A DNA stretch of 24,961 nt from Pelargonium cotyledonis. Its lineage: Eukaryota > Streptophyta > Magnoliopsida > Geraniales > Geraniaceae. This document shows positions 20,881-24,961 of this stretch, piece after piece; position 1 is the first letter of the stretch, and every line of letters starts with the position of its first letter. The stretch spans positions 1 to 24,961 of the forward strand of contig JAYMTA010000712.1 of the NCBI GenBank assembly GCA_036897625.1. The letters run 5' to 3'. The position numbers and the translations under genes were made by a program. The notes below the pieces were generated by a model, which was not told the origin of the DNA, did no database searches, and saw only the letters and a program-made list of their open reading frames with translations.

Positions 20881-23589
20881 GCTCTCTTAACTTATTTGTA
20901 AATTAACTCGATTTTACTTTATCCTCTTTAAAAGAAGCTGTAGGAGTTTTTTTATTAACAACCTTTAATTAGCCATATTTGTTTAAGAAATCACGTGCAT
21001 CATTTGTTCAATATCCTTAAAGATGTTTATAGATAATAAATTTGTGCATCTATTGCACAAAGTTTGACAAAATTGGTGAATAAGAAATAGGTAGGTGTGC
21101 CTCATTATTTATCAACAATAACTATTGTCAAACATAAAACAATTTCATATTGTACAAATAACATTATTTTACTCTTAACCATGCATAAGTCACTTTTATT
21201 TTTCTTTCTAATATTATGTCGTTAACATTGGTTTTGAATCTTTCTATAAAATACCAACTCAAGTTTCTTTGTTGATGGAGGCATGGTGTGAATAAGCTAT
21301 TTGAAACAAAGAGGCAATCAAAAGTTATGGTTGACTGTTATTTGGAAGAAGTAGAGACCAAGTTTCAATACTTCAAAAACACTACAAATAAGAAACTTAA
21401 ATAAAATATACTCCGTATTTTTTTAATGGCCGGTTTCTTCACTATATAATATATATAGTATCTATAAATCTTGTTTGTCCATTGTCATATTGTTAACAAG
21501 TCATTTCTCCTTCTTTGAACCTATATTATAAGTGTGGCTCAATTTAAAATTTTAAATGAAAATAATTAAGACTAACTATAACGCAAACACATGCAAATAT
21601 ACACGCTAAAAGAATTAATTTTCAAACTATATTTCAATTTGCATGGCATTTTTAATTAAAATTTTAATTCTTGTCATGACTCATAAGAATTTGATGTCTC
21701 TCCTAATGTATAGTTTGATAAAAAAAAAATTATTCTTTATTTTTACTCTGGCTCGTAATAAAAATTCTAATATGTTTGTACAAAATATCTATTACATAAA
21801 TGAAAATATTTATTTTTAGAAATTGGAAAAGAATTAAAATGTCTGTATCACTATCATTTTCTATTTAAATTCATAAAATGATTGTACAATGAAAATGGTG
21901 ACAATATTAATTCTTAATAATATGATAGATTTGAATTTATAGTGGACATGAAGGTATGGGACCAAATCATCACTCATAGTCATCAATTAGGTAGGACCAA
22001 TCTTGAGAGGCTATGTGAGGGCACTCAATTTCAAAGGAGGATCATATCATATTGTCTATCCATAAGTTCACATGTTGCCACCTAATTCTTCCCTTGAGCA
22101 TCAAGACATATATGTGAAGAATTTGTATACCTAAAGCAAAGCCACCTATTATATAAACCAACTTCAAGAAAATAACAAAAGTATGAAATTTTGATTGAAT
22201 CGAATTTTTAATATGATGTGAAAAGTGTCGTCTCGAAATTACTACGTACATTTAATATATTAGCGTTTATAGTGTTAAGTTTTCGTACATATGAAGTTTG
22301 CATCAGCTCTCTTATATGAGATATTTTTACCGGAACTATTTTGCTTTTGCAACATCTATAAGAGGTGAGTAGATCATGGTTAATTACATTTGTGACCTTA
22401 ATTTTTCAACTCTATATTTTATAACCGACTTTCAACTAGATTATTACTCAAAAGAAGAGTTGACCTAGTTTAATTTTCAGTCGAACTTAACTTTATACTG
22501 ATAGACGAATATATAGAGCTTGGAAGAAAGAATGAGGGGATATCCTTGTTTATAACATGTTAACTCATTTTTGCAATGACGCTAGATGGTTTGTTATGGG
22601 TCGGCCTATTTTCTACCCACTTTTTATCTTAGGCCGGGCTGTCAAGATACATGAGTCAATCTTATTTTACAATTAAAGTAGATGAAACAAATAAATTTAT
22701 ATGTTCATATATTAACGAATCTCAAAACACTGATTGTAAGATGAATAAAAACAAAGAGTATATTGTCTCTAAAATGAAATGGAACGTGTACAATAAGTAA
22801 TAACACTATTTACTTTTAGGCCAAGTTCCACAATATAAATTTAATCATTATTCATCATTATAAAAAAGAAAATTTGTCTTACAAATTACATATGATTTAG
22901 AAAATCTCTCATAGCTTATAAAATAGTCAAAACTAAGATAAAATAGCACAAAATCATATCATTATAACTATTGACTAACAAATTTGAGTCTTAATTTGTA
23001 AGGAGTTGTTCTAACTTAACTTGAAGATTTCTGTATAAGCTTCACAATAAATACAATTGCGTTAAAATTTGGTAGAAAGAGATTTATCACTCTAGTGGTC
23101 CAATCAACTCGAACAATAATTAATCTAAGTATGACATGACTTAAACGCGATGACAATGGACCCACTTCAGAAGCCTCGTAATTAAGGAAAATATATTTTT
23201 AAATAGATTTAGAGCATGATTGAACTAAATGTAGCAAAAAATAAGGCTCCACAAATTGCTCCTTTTGACTCGGCCAATGGGAAGTTGGAGAAATTTATGA
23301 AGGAATGTGAGAGGAACATCTCTAAACGTGACCAAGTGTAGATTTAAACCTCCCACCATATTGGTCCGACCTACTATATTCACATCTAATTAATTCAAAA
23401 TATGGATCTTCACAAATATATATTTTTTAATCTAATTTTATAATCTTACGTGAGCCCACGACTTAATCATAATCGATATTGTTTACTATATTTGAGGGCT
23501 AATTTATGGTCAAATAATGTTAAGGAAATTGCTGATTCAAAGTTGATCAACCACTAAAAAATGGAGTGATTTATTTATATATATATGTT
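20881..23589. other. AT-rich intergenic DNA, no gene seen
   Basis: No coding region or RNA gene is visible. A TATACTCCGTATT match lies at 21408-21420. A short GGGTCGGCC...GGCCGGGC inverted patch at about 22599-22639 resembles the GGGTT/CCCAA-rich ends of plant hAT-type or other non-autonomous repeats, but its limits cannot be set. The reverse-strand frame 22042-22251 has no recognisable domain. Confidence 0.55.
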
Positions 23590-23624
23590 GGATTATATTG
23601 TACTCTTAGAGGTTGGGTAACAAT

Positions 23625-23997
23625 TTTGATCACAAACTGTTATACATATTTGAACTCAATTTAATTCAACATATGTAGACTAACAAAACTCGTTTGATAA
23701 TCAAATTGTTTTACTTGTTTAACCAGTTTATTTAGACGAGTTATTAACGAGTTGTATATTTTGTTTATTAACTCATTCATATAAAGACAAAATGTAATTT
23801 TTTTAACGTATCGTGAAAAAAATGATATTTAAATTATGTGTTAAATATATTGAGTGTTGTTGGATCGAGTCGTGTAATTTCGAACCAAATTATTTAAACG
23901 CGTTAGATCTTGTTAATGTCATGTATTTCAACTGGTGTAATAATTGAGTTGACCTATTACACTAAATACTTACGATAACACGAATTGCCACCCCTAC
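23625..23997 (-). repeat. Plant dispersed repeat ending in GAATTGCCACCCCTA
   Basis: The block contains GAGTTATTAACGAGTT (about 23738-23753), AAACGCGTTAGATC, GAGTTGACC and a terminal GAATTGCCACCCCTA (23983-23997). Read on the reverse strand it starts TAGGGGTGGCAATTC, a start I recognise from many dispersed plant repeats. It has no coding capacity. The right edge is sharp; the left edge is approximate. Confidence 0.5.
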
Positions 23998-24349
23998 TTA
24001 CGGGCATTTACTCGCTCATATTTTTCTCTCCTATTATTACCGACATCAATACATATTACCAAACGCGTGGATCAAGTGACAATATGTAGGTGTATCTTAC
24101 TTTGAACCACATAAATATAATGAATATGGACCACTGAGTGATCAATAAATTTATAGAAAGTCGTGACAGTTTAACTTGAGATATCAAATTCGGTACCTAT
24201 AAAATATAGTTACGCTAAAACTTAGTAGAAAGATTTTTCTGCTATGATTCGGGATCGAATACAAATTAAATGAAATCGTTAGGATAAAAAAAGGGAGCAA
24301 GGGGGCCCTTCATAAATAATAATGGATTGACATGAATAGTACTATAGTA

Positions 24350-24892
24350 GAGGTGTTCATGGATGGGTTACCCGCCTGTTTATGAAAATAGGTGACCAAC
24401 CCGTTCGTTGCAGCTTGGAGTATCATAACCCGTAAACCATCTATGAGTTATGTATTTTTGAACGATTTGTGATTTGTGGATTATAACAACTTGACATGTT
24501 ACACGCAATTTGCCCAATATATGTAGGATTGTCCTAAACCTAATTAAATCATCACAGCCTAATTCAAACTTGAACGAGTTAGTATTTATTTATTTATTTC
24601 TATATTTTTGAAAATGCAAATCACAATAGCAAGAGTCATGTAAAACTACTAAAGGGCGAAAAAAATATTAAGAATGAATCATTTAACTTAGTTAAATAGT
24701 TAGTCAGATGGTTCAAATCTAATTACAGCGTCTTTTATAGTTTTAGTTGGTCGGCGGACGGGTAACCCGTGGGTTGGTCATTTTGAACTCATGACCCATC
24801 CATTTGACATGCGGGTTGAGTTAGACTAGACCAAAAAGTAAACAATTTAAGCTTGAGCGGTTGTCTGACAGTGGGCCAATAGAGCACCCTTG
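24350..24892. mobile_element. Non-autonomous inverted-repeat element (hAT/MITE-like)
   Basis: The left end AGAGGTGTTCATGGATGGG (from about 24351) is an imperfect inverse of the right end GCCAATAGAGCACCCTTG (to about 24892). Just inside, GGGTTACCC (24365-24373) and GTGACCAACCC (left) are mirrored by CGGGTAACCCGT and GGGTTGGTCA (24760-24781) on the right. There is no coding capacity and no matching target duplication could be found, so class and exact ends remain open. Confidence 0.45.
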
Positions 24893-24937
24893 AATAAGAT
24901 AGATATAAAAAGTATAAAAATCAAATTACCATAAAAT

Positions 24938-24961
24938 AATATATGTATATATATATATATA
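24938..24961 (+). repeat. AT/TA microsatellite at window end
   Basis: A TA-dinucleotide run with one interrupting TG continues to the last base, so its full length is not visible. Confidence 0.9.

Noticed and set aside
24700..24735. tRNA B-box-like GGTTCAAATC
   Set aside because: No A-box or cloverleaf could be built around it.

Overview
This is plant nuclear DNA, most likely from a eudicot. It holds two intron-rich protein genes with canonical GT-AG splice sites, AT-rich introns and intergenic sequence, and degraded plant-type transposable elements (a LINE, a Stowaway-like MITE, a TRIM-like LTR piece). Species cannot be read from the window. All exon boundaries below were joined by hand from splice sites, reading-frame continuity and family knowledge, with no alignment.

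Layout: 1-371 is a GC-rich stretch of unclear origin, possibly a LINE tail. 372-1010 is upstream DNA. About 1010-12530 is a forward-strand ENHANCED DOWNY MILDEW 2 (EDM2)-like gene. It has a 5'UTR exon, a 1.5 kb 5'UTR intron carrying a degraded LINE, and 17 coding exons (2701-12266) for a PHD-finger, SAM-methyltransferase-like and proline-rich nuclear protein of 1075 codons. One in-frame TAA (9826-9828) lies in the exon carrying methyltransferase motif I, and the rest of the frame is intact. 13551-16692, on the reverse strand and convergent, is a complete seven-exon RabGAP/TBC-domain gene (401 aa) with both catalytic fingers. Its last intron holds a TRIM-like LTR and primer-binding-site fragment. 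From about 17.5 kb to the end there is no recognisable gene. That part is AT-rich intergenic DNA with a compact promoter-like island (19480-19805), a GC-richer non-coding block (20040-20880) and several repeat remnants near the right end.

The two genes are unrelated in function. In Arabidopsis EDM2 is a chromatin-associated regulator of disease resistance (RPP7), flowering, silencing and transcript processing at intronic heterochromatin. TBC proteins switch off Rab GTPases in membrane traffic. Convergent neighbours in plants usually have independent promoters. No new multi-gene system was found. The main point of interest is the state of the EDM2-like gene: a single nonsense codon inside a frame-neutral exon, repeat-rich introns, a triplicated 5' leader segment and a tandemly growing proline-rich tail.
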